Source: Asticcacaulis machinosus
Lineage (GTDB): Bacteria; Pseudomonadota; Alphaproteobacteria; Caulobacterales; Caulobacteraceae
Assembly: GCF_028550435.1 (NCBI RefSeq)
Contig: NZ_JAQQKV010000003.1
Location: 186,001-250,000, forward strand
Reading direction: 5' to 3'
Length of the DNA stretch: 64,000 nt
The position numbers and the translations under genes were made by a program. Below the pieces are notes generated by a model. That model searched no databases and was not told the DNA's origin. It saw only the letters and a program-made list of their open reading frames with translations. Shown piece after piece: positions 33,638 through 42,162 of this stretch (position 1 is the first letter of the stretch; each line of letters starts with the position of its first letter).

Positions 33638-34714
33638 GTGAGCCGCATAGCTGCCCTTTCGACCCAAGCGCCTTTGATGTCCATACCGGAGGCGATGTGC
33701 CCGCCGGGCGGGGCCGGTGAATGGTACCGTGGCGCCGGTGGCCTGCGCTTAAGACTGGGCTATTGGGTGCCGACGGGCGGAGCGGCGGCGCAAGGTGAGC
33801 CGCGTGGCACGGTCTTCATCAGTCCAGGCCGCGGTGAACCGATTGAAAAATATTATGAAACCGTGCGCGATATTCTGGCACGCAATTTCTGCGTGGTGGT
33901 CCATGACTGGCGGGGCCAGGGGCTGTCGGCGCGGCTGTTGCCTGAGCGGCTGAAATGCCATGCCCGTTCGGCTGATGAATTTCTGGATGATTTTCAGCGA
34001 TTGCTGGACGGGTTTGAAGACCGTGCCCCTAAGCCGTGGATCGTGATCGGCCATTCGATGGGGGCAGCGCTCAATCTGGCGACCCTGGTTAAGGGTGATG
34101 AGCGCATTGCGGGCGCACTGTTGTCCAATCCGATGCTGAGGGTCAAGACGGGTAAGCATACCCTGTGGTCGGTGACGTTTCAGTGCGATTGGAAGGTCAA
34201 TCACGGGCAGACAACGGAGTATGTGCCTGATTTATTTGATGATCCGTTTGAACATACGTTTGAGAACGATGCCCTGACCCATGACCGCCGGCGCTATGAC
34301 ATCTGGCAGGAGCAATTGTTTGCCTGCCCGCATCTGGCGGTCGGGACGCCGACCTGGGGGTGGCTGTCGTTTTGTCTTAAAGTTGGTGAGGCCCTGATCA
34401 AGGACAAACAAAAGCTGCTGAAAAAGGTCATGACCCCGATCACGGTGGTCTGCTCCGGCGAAGACAGCATCATCATGAAGGCCCCAAGCAAGGCCTTTGC
34501 CAAGCGTTTGACCAAAGGCAAATATGTCGAGGTCGCCGGATCGGATCATGAAATCCTGATCGAGATCGATGATTTCCGCGATCAGTTTTTCAATGAGTTC
34601 GATGCGCTGGCCGACATCGCCGCCCCCCGCGACGGGCCGGTCTCGGATGAGCTTGAGGCGGAGTTCGATGGCCCGATCACCGCAAGGGGCCGCGCTCAAG
34701 AAGCCAAGCGTTAG
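33638..34714 (+). CDS. Alpha/beta hydrolase, lysophospholipase/monoacylglycerol lipase type
   Basis: The 358-residue product starts at a GTG 30 bp after the previous gene. It has the lipase-like core: TVFISPGRGEPIEKYYETVRDIL, VVVHDWRGQGLSARL, the nucleophile elbow GHSMG with Ser140, PITVVCSGEDSII (acid) and VAGSDHEILIE (His). Family relatives are PldB-type lysophospholipases that act on membrane lipids. Its last residues, RAQEAKR, lie inside a sequence shared with intergenic repeats (34692-34722), so the 3' end was likely shaped by that element. Confidence 0.88.
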   Translation: MSRIAALSTQAPLMSIPEAMCPPGGAGEWYRGAGGLRLRLGYWVPTGGAAAQGEPRGTVFISPGRGEPIEKYYETVRDILARNFCVVVHDWRGQGLSARLLPERLKCHARSADEFLDDFQRLLDGFEDRAPKPWIVIGHSMGAALNLATLVKGDERIAGALLSNPMLRVKTGKHTLWSVTFQCDWKVNHGQTTEYVPDLFDDPFEHTFENDALTHDRRRYDIWQEQLFACPHLAVGTPTWGWLSFCLKVGEALIKDKQKLLKKVMTPITVVCSGEDSIIMKAPSKAFAKRLTKGKYVEVAGSDHEILIEIDDFRDQFFNEFDALADIAAPRDGPVSDELEAEFDGPITARGRAQEAKR

Positions 34715-34769
34715 CGCACTTAAAGGGACGACCCGTGCCGTGGCAGGGCGCGTAGCGTCATGACGGAGG

Positions 34770-34925
34770 GTGTTTTTGGTAGAAAGAGCCCCCACCACCA
34801 TTTCGCTATCGCTCATGGTCCCCCTCCCCAGTAAACTGGGGAGGTATAAATGTGGGTGACTTTTCTTATACTCCCCCGGTGTGCCGGGGGAGGTGGATGG
34901 CCGAAGGCCAGACGGTGGGGGGCGT
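34770..34925. repeat. Palindromic repeat between hydrolase and 195-residue gene
   Basis: GGTGGTGGGGGCTC-type sequence (inverse), CCCCTCCCCAGTAAACTGGGGAGG, ACTCCCCCGGTGTGCCGGGGGAGG and GACGGTGGGGGGCG form a four-arm palindrome with a different order from most copies. Confidence 0.7.
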
Positions 34926-34932
34926 CTTCGCC

Positions 34933-35520
34933 TTAGCTGCTATCAGGGCGCTCCGTCGGTCGCCAGTGCTGAACTGGAGCGGTCAGCGGGTCTACGGTAT
35001 CAATAAACCGGGCTAGAGAAGGTTCAGCTTTGTAGGGCGGCACCCAATCGGGGTTCAGCCCGTTTACCCGTTCGTCCTCAAGCTCATCAGCAAAATGTTG
35101 CAAATCCTCATGCTGGTGCAAGGCCTTGAGCGAGGATTTCAGCGCCGGAGGGCAGGCCGGTTTAGGCGCGGGCGCAGGTGGTGTTACAGGCGTGGCGGCC
35201 CTGGCTTCACGGGCCTCACTTTCAAGGCGCATGCGGGTGATCTTGGCCGCCCATTCGGCGCGGCTTTTGGCGACATCGGCCTCAATCTCTGCTTCTGTGC
35301 GTGGTTTGGGGTTGGCCCGCTCCGTGCGCTCAGCAGTATCGACACGGTTATAGAGCCGCTCAATCAGCAAACCGGTGCGCATCCCGCGCTCAACCTCTGC
35401 CACCTCCTGCGGCGGGGCCATGTCTTCAAGATGATCCAGCATCCGGTCGGCAAAGGCGCGCAGCTTCGCCCGTCGCTCTTCGGGCGTATAGCGTTCAGCC
35501 GTGCGTGTACCGGTTTCCAT
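34933..35520 (-). CDS. Coiled-coil rich hypothetical protein
   Basis: The 195-residue protein has no signal or membrane helix. Residues 10-110 are mostly helical and charged (ERRAKLRAFADRMLDHLEDM, EAEIEADVAKSRAEWAAKITRMRLESEAREAR), followed by a Pro-rich linker and a short acidic C-terminal part. It resembles small hypothetical proteins of Caulobacterales without a known role. Start at the ATG at 35520. Confidence 0.55.
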   Translation of the reverse strand: METGTRTAERYTPEERRAKLRAFADRMLDHLEDMAPPQEVAEVERGMRTGLLIERLYNRVDTAERTERANPKPRTEAEIEADVAKSRAEWAAKITRMRLESEAREARAATPVTPPAPAPKPACPPALKSSLKALHQHEDLQHFADELEDERVNGLNPDWVPPYKAEPSLARFIDTVDPLTAPVQHWRPTERPDSS

Positions 35521-35567
35521 CCCTTAAGCATGGGGGAAATGCGAGGAGAGGGGATAAGTTGTCTTTC

Positions 35568-35672
35568 TCCTCCCTGTGCTTGCGCTCAAGCAGCGAACGG
35601 GGCCGCCCGTGCGGCGGTAGCGCGCTAAAAGGCATGGGGAGGTGGCGCGGCGAAGTCCGCGACGGAGGGGGA
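35568..35672. repeat. Palindromic repeat carrying the GCGCTCAAGCAG module
   Basis: CTCCTCCCTGTGCTT, then GCGCTCAAGCAG-CGAACGGGGCCGCCCGTGCGG-CGGTAGCGCGCTA (35582-35627), then TGGGGAGGTGGCGC and GACGGAGGGGGAT. The module is longer here than in the other copies because of a GC-rich insertion. Confidence 0.7.
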
Positions 35673-35676
35673 TAGC

Positions 35677-36039
35677 TCAGGGTTTAGTTACCCGCTCAAT
35701 CGCCAGCCGGTAAACCCCATCCGCCATTTCATTAGCGTCTGTCATGACCTGAACCGAGGGGATACGATAGGTGTGAATGCCCTGATCGGCCAGCCATTGA
35801 TCGCGTTTAATATCGCGGATTTGGTGATCATCCAAAGTGTGGTGAGCGCCATCGACTTCGATGGCGAGTTTGGCGACGGAACAATAAAAATCAAGCACAT
35901 ACGGGCCGATAGGGTGTTGTCGGCGGAACACCAGATTACCCTCAGCTCGTGAGCGCAAGCGTGCCCATAACCGCACTTCCGGCGGCGACATTTCGCGCCG
36001 GAACCTTTTGGCGAACTGGTGTTTTCGTGGGGACTTCAT
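35677..36039 (-). CDS. DUF559 endonuclease-like protein
   Basis: The ATG at 36039 (120 residues, MKSPRKHQFAKRFRREMSPPEVRLWARLR) is supported by the family, which begins with this helix. DUF559 proteins have a VSR/PD-(D/E)XK nuclease-like fold. The marks are RRQHPIGPYVLDFYCSVAKLAIEVDGAHH, D.Q..D..RDQWLADQGIHTYRIPSVQVM. The catalytic D-(X)n-E-V-D pattern (LDFY..IEVDG) is intact. The role is unknown; many genomes have one or more such single genes. Confidence 0.85.
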   Translation of the reverse strand: MKSPRKHQFAKRFRREMSPPEVRLWARLRSRAEGNLVFRRQHPIGPYVLDFYCSVAKLAIEVDGAHHTLDDHQIRDIKRDQWLADQGIHTYRIPSVQVMTDANEMADGVYRLAIERVTKP

Positions 36040-36114
36040 GGCCGTGAGCGTAGCGTGAGGCGGGCTATTGCGCAAAGTTTAGCGGATCAGACGGTATATG
36101 GCAAACCGGGGCGG

Positions 36115-36300
36115 CTTCTCCTCCCTACGCTTGCGTGGGGAGGAGGCGCGGCGCAGGCATAGCCAACGGCACCGGCTTTAAAGTGTTACCATGACTAAGA
36201 ACCGCTATTGTACGCCAAGGCGGCGCTATCCCCCTCCGTCATTTCGCTGCGCTCAATGCCACCTCCCCATCTTCGCCAACGCTCGATAGGGAGGAGGGAG
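36115..36300. repeat. Palindromic repeat between DUF559 and Tdi1-like genes
   Basis: CTCCTCCCTACGC-TTGCGTGGGGAGGAGG, CCCCCTCCGTCATTTCGCTGCGCTC, GCCACCTCCCCATC-GATAGGGAGGAGG show palindromic arms. About 60 bp between has no gene. Confidence 0.7.
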
Positions 36301-36774
36301 TTAGCCGATAAATTTGAAATTCACTTTTGAGCCTTCGGGCAAATCTTTGGTTTGAATATATATGTCGGCCAGAAATGAATAATGCACGGATAAGTCAGTA
36401 GGTTCAATGTTGTCTACTTCGTAAAGCCCCCCTAGAAGCGGTGGTATTTTGAAGCTGTAACACTCGTTGTTTTTCAAAGTCATTCCAGAGGCGACGCAAG
36501 CATTGGTCAATGACATCAAAAGCCAATTGTCGGCGGTCTCGTCATTGCCGATTTGCGTGATAAAATCTTCGCGATTAGTTGCAAGCTGAGTGGCGGAGCC
36601 TCCGCCGATATCAAGCATGTGGATTGAACCGTCGTCAAAGGTTGCAAATACATCGCCGAACCTATTGACCATCCATACCGTGAAATCTGAAGGTAGTGGC
36701 GGGACCCAATCGGCTAATAAAACCGCCCAGTCTTTTCCAGATTGGTCAATTAGATAGTCGTGGATATTGACCAT
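36301..36774 (-). CDS. Tdi1/DUF1851-type immunity-like protein
   Basis: The 157-residue product resembles the DUF1851 family, which includes the type VI secretion immunity protein Tdi1: VWMVNRFGDVFATFDDGSIHMLDIGGGSATQLATNREDFITQ, LTNACVASGMTLKNNECYSFKIPPLLGGLYEVDNIEPTDLSVHYSFLADIYIQTKDLPEGSKV. No toxin or secretion gene is beside it. It may be an orphan immunity gene kept against toxins of neighbours, or serve another purpose. Confidence 0.75.
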   Translation of the reverse strand: MVNIHDYLIDQSGKDWAVLLADWVPPLPSDFTVWMVNRFGDVFATFDDGSIHMLDIGGGSATQLATNREDFITQIGNDETADNWLLMSLTNACVASGMTLKNNECYSFKIPPLLGGLYEVDNIEPTDLSVHYSFLADIYIQTKDLPEGSKVNFKFIG

Positions 36775-36821
36775 GAAATACTACCATAGCTGAATTTCCG
36801 GGTGCAGGGGCCGTGCCCCTG

Positions 36822-37676
36822 CTAACGCGATGACTTCTTCATCAGGAACATGGCGGCATCCGCTTCGGACACCCAGGCTTCGGCGGTTTTCTGGCCGGAG
36901 AAGGCGCGCACGCCGAACGATCCGCCGACTTTTAGAAACAGGTTCTTGTGCGGGAAGGTGGCGATATTCAGTTCGGCCTCAAGCTTCATGGCCTTGACCT
37001 TGGCGGAGGCCAGATCGGCATGGCGCAGCAGGATGGCAAATTCATCTCCGCCTAAGCGCCCGATGCTGTCGCCTTCGCGGGTATTGGCGATGAGCAGGTC
37101 GGCCACATGGATCAGGGCTTGATCACCGGCGGCGTGGCCATAGGTGTCGTTGATGAACTTAAACCCATCCAGATCGAGAAACACCAGACAGGCCTGCTGA
37201 TCATAGCGGCGGCAGTCGGCCATAGCGCGGTGGACTTCGCGCAGGAAGGCGCGGCGGTTCAGCGTTGGCGTCAGCACATCTGAGTCGGCCAGGTTCTCGG
37301 TCTGGGCGAGGCGATCCTGTAATATTTTCACGCCGGCCTTAAGGTCGCGGTTCTGTCGCGTCAGGGTCTCGATCAGGCGCTTGGCCTCATCGGGCCAATG
37401 GTCGCGGGAAGACGTTTCGGGCGTGGGTTTGGCGGGCTTGGGTGCGGTCGGGGTGATCTTGACGGTGCTTGCGGGGGCAACCGGCTTGGGTGCATTGGAA
37501 TTGGCCGCGGGCTGCGGGGCGATCTGCATTTCCTCGAAATAGGATTGCAGCAGGCTTTGCATCGAGGCCGTCGAGGCAAACACGCTTTGGGGTTCCGCCG
37601 GTGTGACCTCCGCAGAGCCTTGACCAGCGCCTGAACTTTCGTGCGCGGTTTTATGATGCGTGGGGTCTAAACCCAT
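36822..37676 (-). CDS. Diguanylate cyclase (GGDEF domain)
   Basis: The ATG at 37676 (284 residues, MGLDPTHHKTAHESS) follows AAAGAG. After a Pro/Ala-rich region and a coiled coil at about 95-130 comes a GGDEF domain with DVLTPTLNRRAFLREV, the RLGGDEFAIL site at 209-213, and the I-site R-E-G-D five residues before it. So it should make c-di-GMP and be feedback-inhibited. No sensor domain is visible beyond the disordered N-terminus. It is divergent from purE. Confidence 0.9.
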   Translation of the reverse strand: MGLDPTHHKTAHESSGAGQGSAEVTPAEPQSVFASTASMQSLLQSYFEEMQIAPQPAANSNAPKPVAPASTVKITPTAPKPAKPTPETSSRDHWPDEAKRLIETLTRQNRDLKAGVKILQDRLAQTENLADSDVLTPTLNRRAFLREVHRAMADCRRYDQQACLVFLDLDGFKFINDTYGHAAGDQALIHVADLLIANTREGDSIGRLGGDEFAILLRHADLASAKVKAMKLEAELNIATFPHKNLFLKVGGSFGVRAFSGQKTAEAWVSEADAAMFLMKKSSR

Positions 37677-37859
37677 AGACGATACTCTTTGGCGGGGATG
37701 GAGAGGATAAGCGGGCCCTGTGCCGACATCTAGCCGGTAATTGCGCCAACTATACCGCATCGCAATGAAATTGGGACAAGATTCTTTGGTTAAGAGAACA
37801 GGTTTTTGATGCCCGTTTTGTGGCCGGGGATAAGTCGGATTTGTAACTGAAATCAGCGC

Positions 37860-37887
37860 TTGATACGGGGGCGTTTCTCCCTATACT
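37860..37887 (+). promoter_or_regulatory. Sigma-70 type promoter for purE
   Basis: TTGATA (37860-37865), 16-bp spacer and TATACT (37882-37887) lie 42 bp before the purE ATG, giving a predicted leader of about 35 bases. Confidence 0.65.
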
Positions 37888-37928
37888 CCGCGCCTTTCCA
37901 AAAATGCCGTTTAAGGACACCGCCGCAC

Positions 37929-38420
37929 ATGGCTACATCGCCGCAAGTCGCAATCATAATGGGGTCCCGCTCGGACTGGCCGGTCATGAAGCACGCCGCC
38001 GATATGCTTGAGGCGCTGGGCGTCGCCTATGAGGCGAAGGTGGTGTCTGCGCATCGCACGCCGGAGCGGATGGTCGAATTTGCCAAGGGCGCGAAAGCGG
38101 CCGGTTTCAAGGTGATTATCGCCGGTGCCGGTGGGGCCGCACATTTGCCGGGTATGACCGCATCGCTGACCCCGCTGCCGGTGCTTGGGGTGCCGGTGCC
38201 GGTGCGGGACGGCCTGAAGGGGATCGATTCGCTGCTGTCGATCGTGCAGATGCCGGGGGGCGTGCCGGTCGGCACCTTGGCGGTCGGTGAGGCGGGGGCT
38301 AAGAACGCCGGGCTTTTGGCGGCGCAGATTCTGGCGCTGAATGATGCGGATTTGGCCGCGCGGGTCGAGGCCTTGCGTCAGGCGCAGACGGACGGCGTTC
38401 CTGAGAGTGTAGAAGATTAA
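37929..38420 (+). CDS. purE: N5-CAIR mutase PurE
   Basis: PurE (class I) converts N5-CAIR to CAIR in purine synthesis. The ATG at 37929 gives 163 residues. Marks: [47 protein letters not shown] and LPVLGVPV. The stop and the purK start overlap by one base (TAATG), so the two are coupled as is common. Confidence 0.97.
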   Translation: MATSPQVAIIMGSRSDWPVMKHAADMLEALGVAYEAKVVSAHRTPERMVEFAKGAKAAGFKVIIAGAGGAAHLPGMTASLTPLPVLGVPVPVRDGLKGIDSLLSIVQMPGGVPVGTLAVGEAGAKNAGLLAAQILALNDADLAARVEALRQAQTDGVPESVED

Positions 38421-39505
38421 TGCGCCACGATAAATCTCTCCCGCTTGGGGCAAAGATCGGTATTTTAGGTGATGGCCAACTGGGGCGGATGCTGTCTCAG
38501 GCGGCGTCACGGCTGGGGTTCAAGGTCGTGGTGTTTGGGCCTGACGCCGAATCGCCCGCGGCCAGTGTGTCGGCCTTATCAAAAGTGGCGCGCTATACCG
38601 ACCTTGAGGCGCTCGATAAATTTGCCGCCCAATGTGATGTCGTCACCTTTGAGTTCGAGAATATTCCGGTGGCCTCATTGGAGCATTTGCTGGCCGGTGG
38701 CGCGCGGGTGGCCCCCAATTCAAAGGCACTTGGCATCACGCAGGACCGCGTCAGTGAGAAAAGCTTTGCCCGTTCGGTCGGTATTCGCACGGTTGATTTC
38801 CATGAGGTGAATTCGGTCGATGATCTGCGCGCTGGTGTTGAGCGCCTTGGGGTGCCGTCGCTGCTGAAGACCCGCCGCGAAGGCTATGACGGCAAGGGGC
38901 AGGTGTGGATCAGGGATGTTGCCGATATCGAGGCGGCCTATGCAAGCCTTGGCGGGCGGGCCGCGATCCTTGAGGCCAAGGCCGATTTCGTACGTGAGGT
39001 TTCCGTGATTGCGGCGCGCGGCTTTGATGGTGAGGTCAAGACCTATCCCATCGGTGAAAATCACCATGTCGGCGGGATTTTATCGACGACCTTGGCCCCC
39101 GCCTATGTGTCGGAATCCCTGCGCGCCAATGCGGTGGAGATTGCCACCCGCGTATTGGAAGGTCTTGATTATGTGGGCGTTTTAGGCGTCGAATTGTTTG
39201 TATTGAGTGATGACAGTCTTTTGCTTAATGAAATCGCCCCGCGGGTTCACAATACGGGCCACTGGACGCAGGATGGCTGTCTGTGTGATCAGTTTGAGCA
39301 GCATATCCGTGCCGTCGCCGGTTGGCCGCTCGGTGACACTGAGGCCCGCTTCCAGATTGAAATGACCAATCTTCTGGGGCCGGACGTGCTGGCGTGGGAA
39401 AGCTTATCCGCCGAAGCCGGGGCGCGACTTTATGTCTACGGCAAGGATGAGCCGCGCGAAGGCCGCAAGATGGGCCATATCAACCGGATCAAGGGCAGAG
39501 TGTAG
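38420..39505 (+). CDS. purK: N5-CAIR synthetase PurK
   Basis: PurK makes N5-CAIR from AIR, ATP and bicarbonate, the substrate of PurE. The 361-residue product has GILGDGQLGRMLSQAASRLG, FEFENIPVASLE, the ATP-grasp segments LLKTRREGYDGKGQVWIRD and FVREVSVIAARGFDGEV, and LNEIAPRVHNTGHWTQDGC..SQFEQHIRAV-like sequence (here CDQFEQHIRAV). Length is normal. A large repeat follows. Confidence 0.97.
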   Translation: MRHDKSLPLGAKIGILGDGQLGRMLSQAASRLGFKVVVFGPDAESPAASVSALSKVARYTDLEALDKFAAQCDVVTFEFENIPVASLEHLLAGGARVAPNSKALGITQDRVSEKSFARSVGIRTVDFHEVNSVDDLRAGVERLGVPSLLKTRREGYDGKGQVWIRDVADIEAAYASLGGRAAILEAKADFVREVSVIAARGFDGEVKTYPIGENHHVGGILSTTLAPAYVSESLRANAVEIATRVLEGLDYVGVLGVELFVLSDDSLLLNEIAPRVHNTGHWTQDGCLCDQFEQHIRAVAGWPLGDTEARFQIEMTNLLGPDVLAWESLSAEAGARLYVYGKDEPREGRKMGHINRIKGRV

Positions 39506-39509
39506 CCCT

Positions 39510-39676
39510 TAAGAACTCCCCCTGATGCAGGGGGAGCTTCTCATTGATCATATTGATCAATGAGAAGAGGGGGGTAAACACTTTCCCGCATAAAATCTTT
39601 GGAGCACCGAATTTACCCCCTCTGAATTTCGAGGTGCAACCTCAAAATTCAGCTCCCCCTCCAAGAGGGGGAGTTC
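39510..39676. repeat. Four-arm palindromic repeat (variant arms) between purK and COQ9 gene
   Basis: Arms are AAGAACTCCCCC-AGGGGGAGC, AGAGGGGGGTAAA with TTTACCCCCTCT, and GCTCCCCCTCC-GGGGGAGTTCTT. The order is mirror-symmetric like the copy at 26779, but the arm sequences differ. A TGATCAATATGATCAATG-type pair (39545-39575) lies inside. It sits between convergent genes. Confidence 0.8.
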
Positions 39677-40336
39677 TTAAGCGGCGTCTGTCTTCGCCTT
39701 ACCGAACCGCAGGGCGCCGAGTTTTCCGGCCAGATCCAGCAAAGTCTGTTCGGGGTGGAAGTTCGATTTGGCTTTGAATTTTTCATAGGCCATGACCGCG
39801 TCGATATTACGGGCGATCTGATCATCCTGGGCGGCCTTGCCCTGCGCCAGACGGGTCATCAGGGCCGTAGACAGAATCCCTGATACGATCAGCCGCTTGG
39901 AGTAGTGGTTTTCATCCAGCGCCTGATCTCCGGCCTTGCGCCAGATGAGGTCGGCACTATCCCACACCAGCGACTTCAACAGCCCCAGATGCTGCGGCAG
40001 CATCAGATAGCCAAACAGGCGATGAGTGACCGATTCCTCAGCCACGGCCTGATCCAGCCGCGCGGTCAGAAGGAACGAAATTTTCTCGCGCACTTTCATC
40101 ATGCTCATGTCGGTCGCCTGAACCACAGTCAGCCACGCGGCATCATGGCCGCGCCACAGGACGGCGGCGATATCGCGCGGGCCATTGGGGCAGATCAGGT
40201 CGGTTTCAGCCGTACTGAGGCCGATATAGGCGGCGGCGCGGCGCAAACTTAAAGAATTGAGGCCCAGATCCGGCATCAATTTCGCGGTGGCGGCGGCCAG
40301 GTCAGCTTCGAGGGCTTTGAGGGGGGAGGTCGTCAT
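39677..40336 (-). CDS. COQ9 family protein, divergent from rpsU
   Basis: COQ9 is a lipid-binding helper of ubiquinone biosynthesis. The ATG at 40336 (219 residues, MTTSPLKALEADLAAATAKLMP) fits the family; earlier in-frame codons would add an unlikely tail. Marks: LSLRRAAAYIGLSTAETDLICPNG, helical RLFGYLMLPQHLGLLKSLVWDSADLIWRKAGDQALDENHYSKR. It starts divergently from rpsU, matching the name rpsU-divergently transcribed protein given to this family. Confidence 0.88.
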   Translation of the reverse strand: MTTSPLKALEADLAAATAKLMPDLGLNSLSLRRAAAYIGLSTAETDLICPNGPRDIAAVLWRGHDAAWLTVVQATDMSMMKVREKISFLLTARLDQAVAEESVTHRLFGYLMLPQHLGLLKSLVWDSADLIWRKAGDQALDENHYSKRLIVSGILSTALMTRLAQGKAAQDDQIARNIDAVMAYEKFKAKSNFHPEQTLLDLAGKLGALRFGKAKTDAA

Positions 40337-40623
40337 GGCCCCAAAGATACCCCCAAACCCCCGTCGCGCCAAGGGATTGGTGAATAGGTGCGGCATTATG
40401 GCAAATTTCGCGCACAATGCGTTTTTCTTATGCCGTACCTGCTAGACTCCTTAAGTATGTTGATGTATGAGCACTCCCCTACGTGCCCGCAGACCGGTGT
40501 TTGCGGGTTTTCAAATTTTTCATTGACCTAGGTTGCAATCGCTTCATTCAGAGGGGCCGGTCGTAACCGGTCGCCGATCAGGGGTTAAGCCCTTCGGCAT
40601 CAAGCAAGAATGGAGAGATTCCT

Positions 40624-40857
40624 CTGGTTCAGATTTTTGTCCGTGACAACAACGTCGATCAGGCCCTGAAAGCCCTCAAGAAGAAGATGCAGCGCGAAGG
40701 TTCCTTCCGCGAAATGAAGCGTCACGTACACTATGAGAAGCCCTCCGAAAAGCGCGCCCGTCAGCAGGCTGAAGCCGTGCGTCGCGCCCGTAAGCTGGCC
40801 CGCAAGCGCATTCAGCGCGAAGGTGGCGCACCGACCCCGACCCGCGCCCGCGCCTAA
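40624..40857 (+). CDS. rpsU: Ribosomal protein bS21 with a CTG start codon
   Basis: The 77-residue product ([25 protein letters not shown] after the first residue, ending APTPTRARA) is bS21 with all family marks. No ATG, GTG or TTG stands in frame upstream of it. GGAGAG at 40612-40617 lies six bases before CTG at 40624, the normal Shine-Dalgarno spacing, so CTG is the best start. An in-frame ATT at 40618 is too close. TTGACC (40523-40528) may be its -35; the -10 is weak. A terminator follows. Confidence 0.88.
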   Translation: MVQIFVRDNNVDQALKALKKKMQREGSFREMKRHVHYEKPSEKRARQQAEAVRRARKLARKRIQREGGAPTPTRARA

Positions 40858-40880
40858 TACACACTGTCTATTGCAGAGAT

Positions 40881-40915
40881 AAAAGCGTTGTGATCATTTG
40901 GGTCGCAACGCTTTT
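40881..40915 (+). terminator. Rho-independent terminator after rpsU
   Basis: AAAAGCGTTG (40881-40890) pairs with CAACGCTTTT (40906-40915), followed by TCTTT. It lies 23 bp after the rpsU stop. Confidence 0.85.
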
Positions 40916-40934
40916 TCTTTGATGTGAGCCTGAA

Positions 40935-41339
40935 ATGTCCAACGACGCCCCTGATTCCATTCCTGAGCCCGGTGAGTTCGAACTGGCCATCCGCTCGATC
41001 GCCATGCCGTCCGATACCAATCCGGCTGGCGATATTTTCGGCGGCTGGCTGATGTCGCAGATGGACCTGGCGGCGGGCAATGTCGCGGGGCGTCGCGCGC
41101 GCGGCCGGTGCGCCACCGTGGCGGTTGACCGGATCGTGTTTCTGACGCCGGTGCATGTCGGGGATGAGGTGACGGTCTATGCCCGTCTGATTTCCACCGG
41201 CCGCACGTCGATGAAGTTCGAGGTCGAGGCCTATCGCCGCTCCCGCGACGGCGATGAGCGCATTAAGGTGACCGAAGCGGTCTTTACATTTGTGGCCATT
41301 GATTCCGGCGGGCGCCCGCGGCCATTGCCGCATCACTGA
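40935..41339 (+). CDS. Acyl-CoA thioesterase (YciA-type hotdog)
   Basis: The 134-residue hotdog protein has IAMPSDTNPAGDIFGGWLMSQMDLAAG, VAVDRIVFLTPVHVGDEVTVYARLISTGRTSMKFEVEAYRR, and the active-site Asp in the N-terminal D-TNPAGDIFGG loop, matching YciA-type broad-range acyl-CoA thioesterases. These hydrolyse fatty acyl-CoA. Start ATG at 40935. It follows the rpsU terminator and stands alone. Confidence 0.92.
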   Translation: MSNDAPDSIPEPGEFELAIRSIAMPSDTNPAGDIFGGWLMSQMDLAAGNVAGRRARGRCATVAVDRIVFLTPVHVGDEVTVYARLISTGRTSMKFEVEAYRRSRDGDERIKVTEAVFTFVAIDSGGRPRPLPHH

Positions 41340-41340
41340 T

Positions 41341-41490
41341 TAAGTCCCTCGCCGGGCGGTAGCTTCCGCTACCTTGGCCGCGCCGCAATGGCGGCTTGTT
41401 TAAGTCCCTCGCCGGGCGGTGGCTCCGCCACCTTGGCCGCGCCGCGGGTGGCGGCTTGTTTTAAGTCCCTCGTCGGGCGGTGGACTCACG
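41341..41490. repeat. 60-bp tandem repeat with paired stem changes
   Basis: Two full 60-bp units (41341-41400 and 41401-41460) and a partial third begin TAAGTCCCTCGCCGGGCGGT. Unit 1 has hairpin GGTAGC-TTCC-GCTACC; unit 2 has GGTGGC-TCC-GCCACC, so both sides of the stem changed together. A second stem, GCCGC..GCGGC, is kept. It lies in a 295-bp gap, the rest of which shows no gene. Confidence 0.85.
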
Positions 41491-41634
41491 CTGCCCCGGA
41501 TCAACTTCCCCATGTGGTAAACAAACAATTGACCTCAACCTAAAGCCCTGACATCTTGCCGATACATGAATGTGCCCAAAATAGGGCGCGTCTAAAACAG
41601 GCGCAGTGAAACGGTTCGTGGGGGTGATTGGCGT

Positions 41635-42159
41635 ATGGCACAGACAAGTTTTAGCAATGTGATGCGGCGCTGGCTGCTGGAGTGGGATGAGGAAAAGACC
41701 CGTCGCGCTCTGGTGAGTACGCTGGCTGTTTTGCTCGGTCTGCTTTTGGGTATGGTGCTTCAGACCATTTTCAAGGAAGTGGGCGATTATCTGTTTCCGC
41801 CGCCACCGCTGCTGGACATGGTCACCCCCGAAGAGCGGCTGGAGCTGATGAGCACTATCCCATCGGCGGCCTTTGTCATCACGCTGGTATCGTGGGCAGT
41901 TGGGGCCTTGTTTGGGGCCTATGTAGCGGTTCGGGTCGCCAAGACGGGGCAATATCCCGGCTGGATCGTCGGTATATTGCTGTTCGCCGGTGATCTGATC
42001 ATCATGATCACTACGCCCCATCCGATGTGGTTCAATCTGATCAGCGTGCCGCTGGTGGCCGTGTCAGCCTTTGTCGGCGCCTGGCTGGGCTACCTCGTCC
42101 TGCATCAGCAGTATGTCCGCGCCCAGCGCCGCGCCGCCGCCCGTCAGGAAGTGGCGTAA
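41635..42159 (+). CDS. Small multi-pass membrane protein, function unknown
   Basis: The 174-residue protein has a short charged start (MRRWLLEWDEEKTRR) and about four membrane helices at 27-46, 80-103, 108-128 and 131-150. The pattern AFVITLVSWAVGALFGAYVAVRVAK with TGQYPGWIVGILLFAGDLI is seen in conserved alphaproteobacterial membrane proteins of unknown function. Stands alone between the repeat and the convergent secreted gene. Confidence 0.6.
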   Translation: MAQTSFSNVMRRWLLEWDEEKTRRALVSTLAVLLGLLLGMVLQTIFKEVGDYLFPPPPLLDMVTPEERLELMSTIPSAAFVITLVSWAVGALFGAYVAVRVAKTGQYPGWIVGILLFAGDLIIMITTPHPMWFNLISVPLVAVSAFVGAWLGYLVLHQQYVRAQRRAAARQEVA

Positions 42160-42162
42160 AAC

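Noticed and set aside
41341-41490. CRISPR-like array
   Set aside because: The units are direct tandem copies with no unique spacers and no cas genes in the window.
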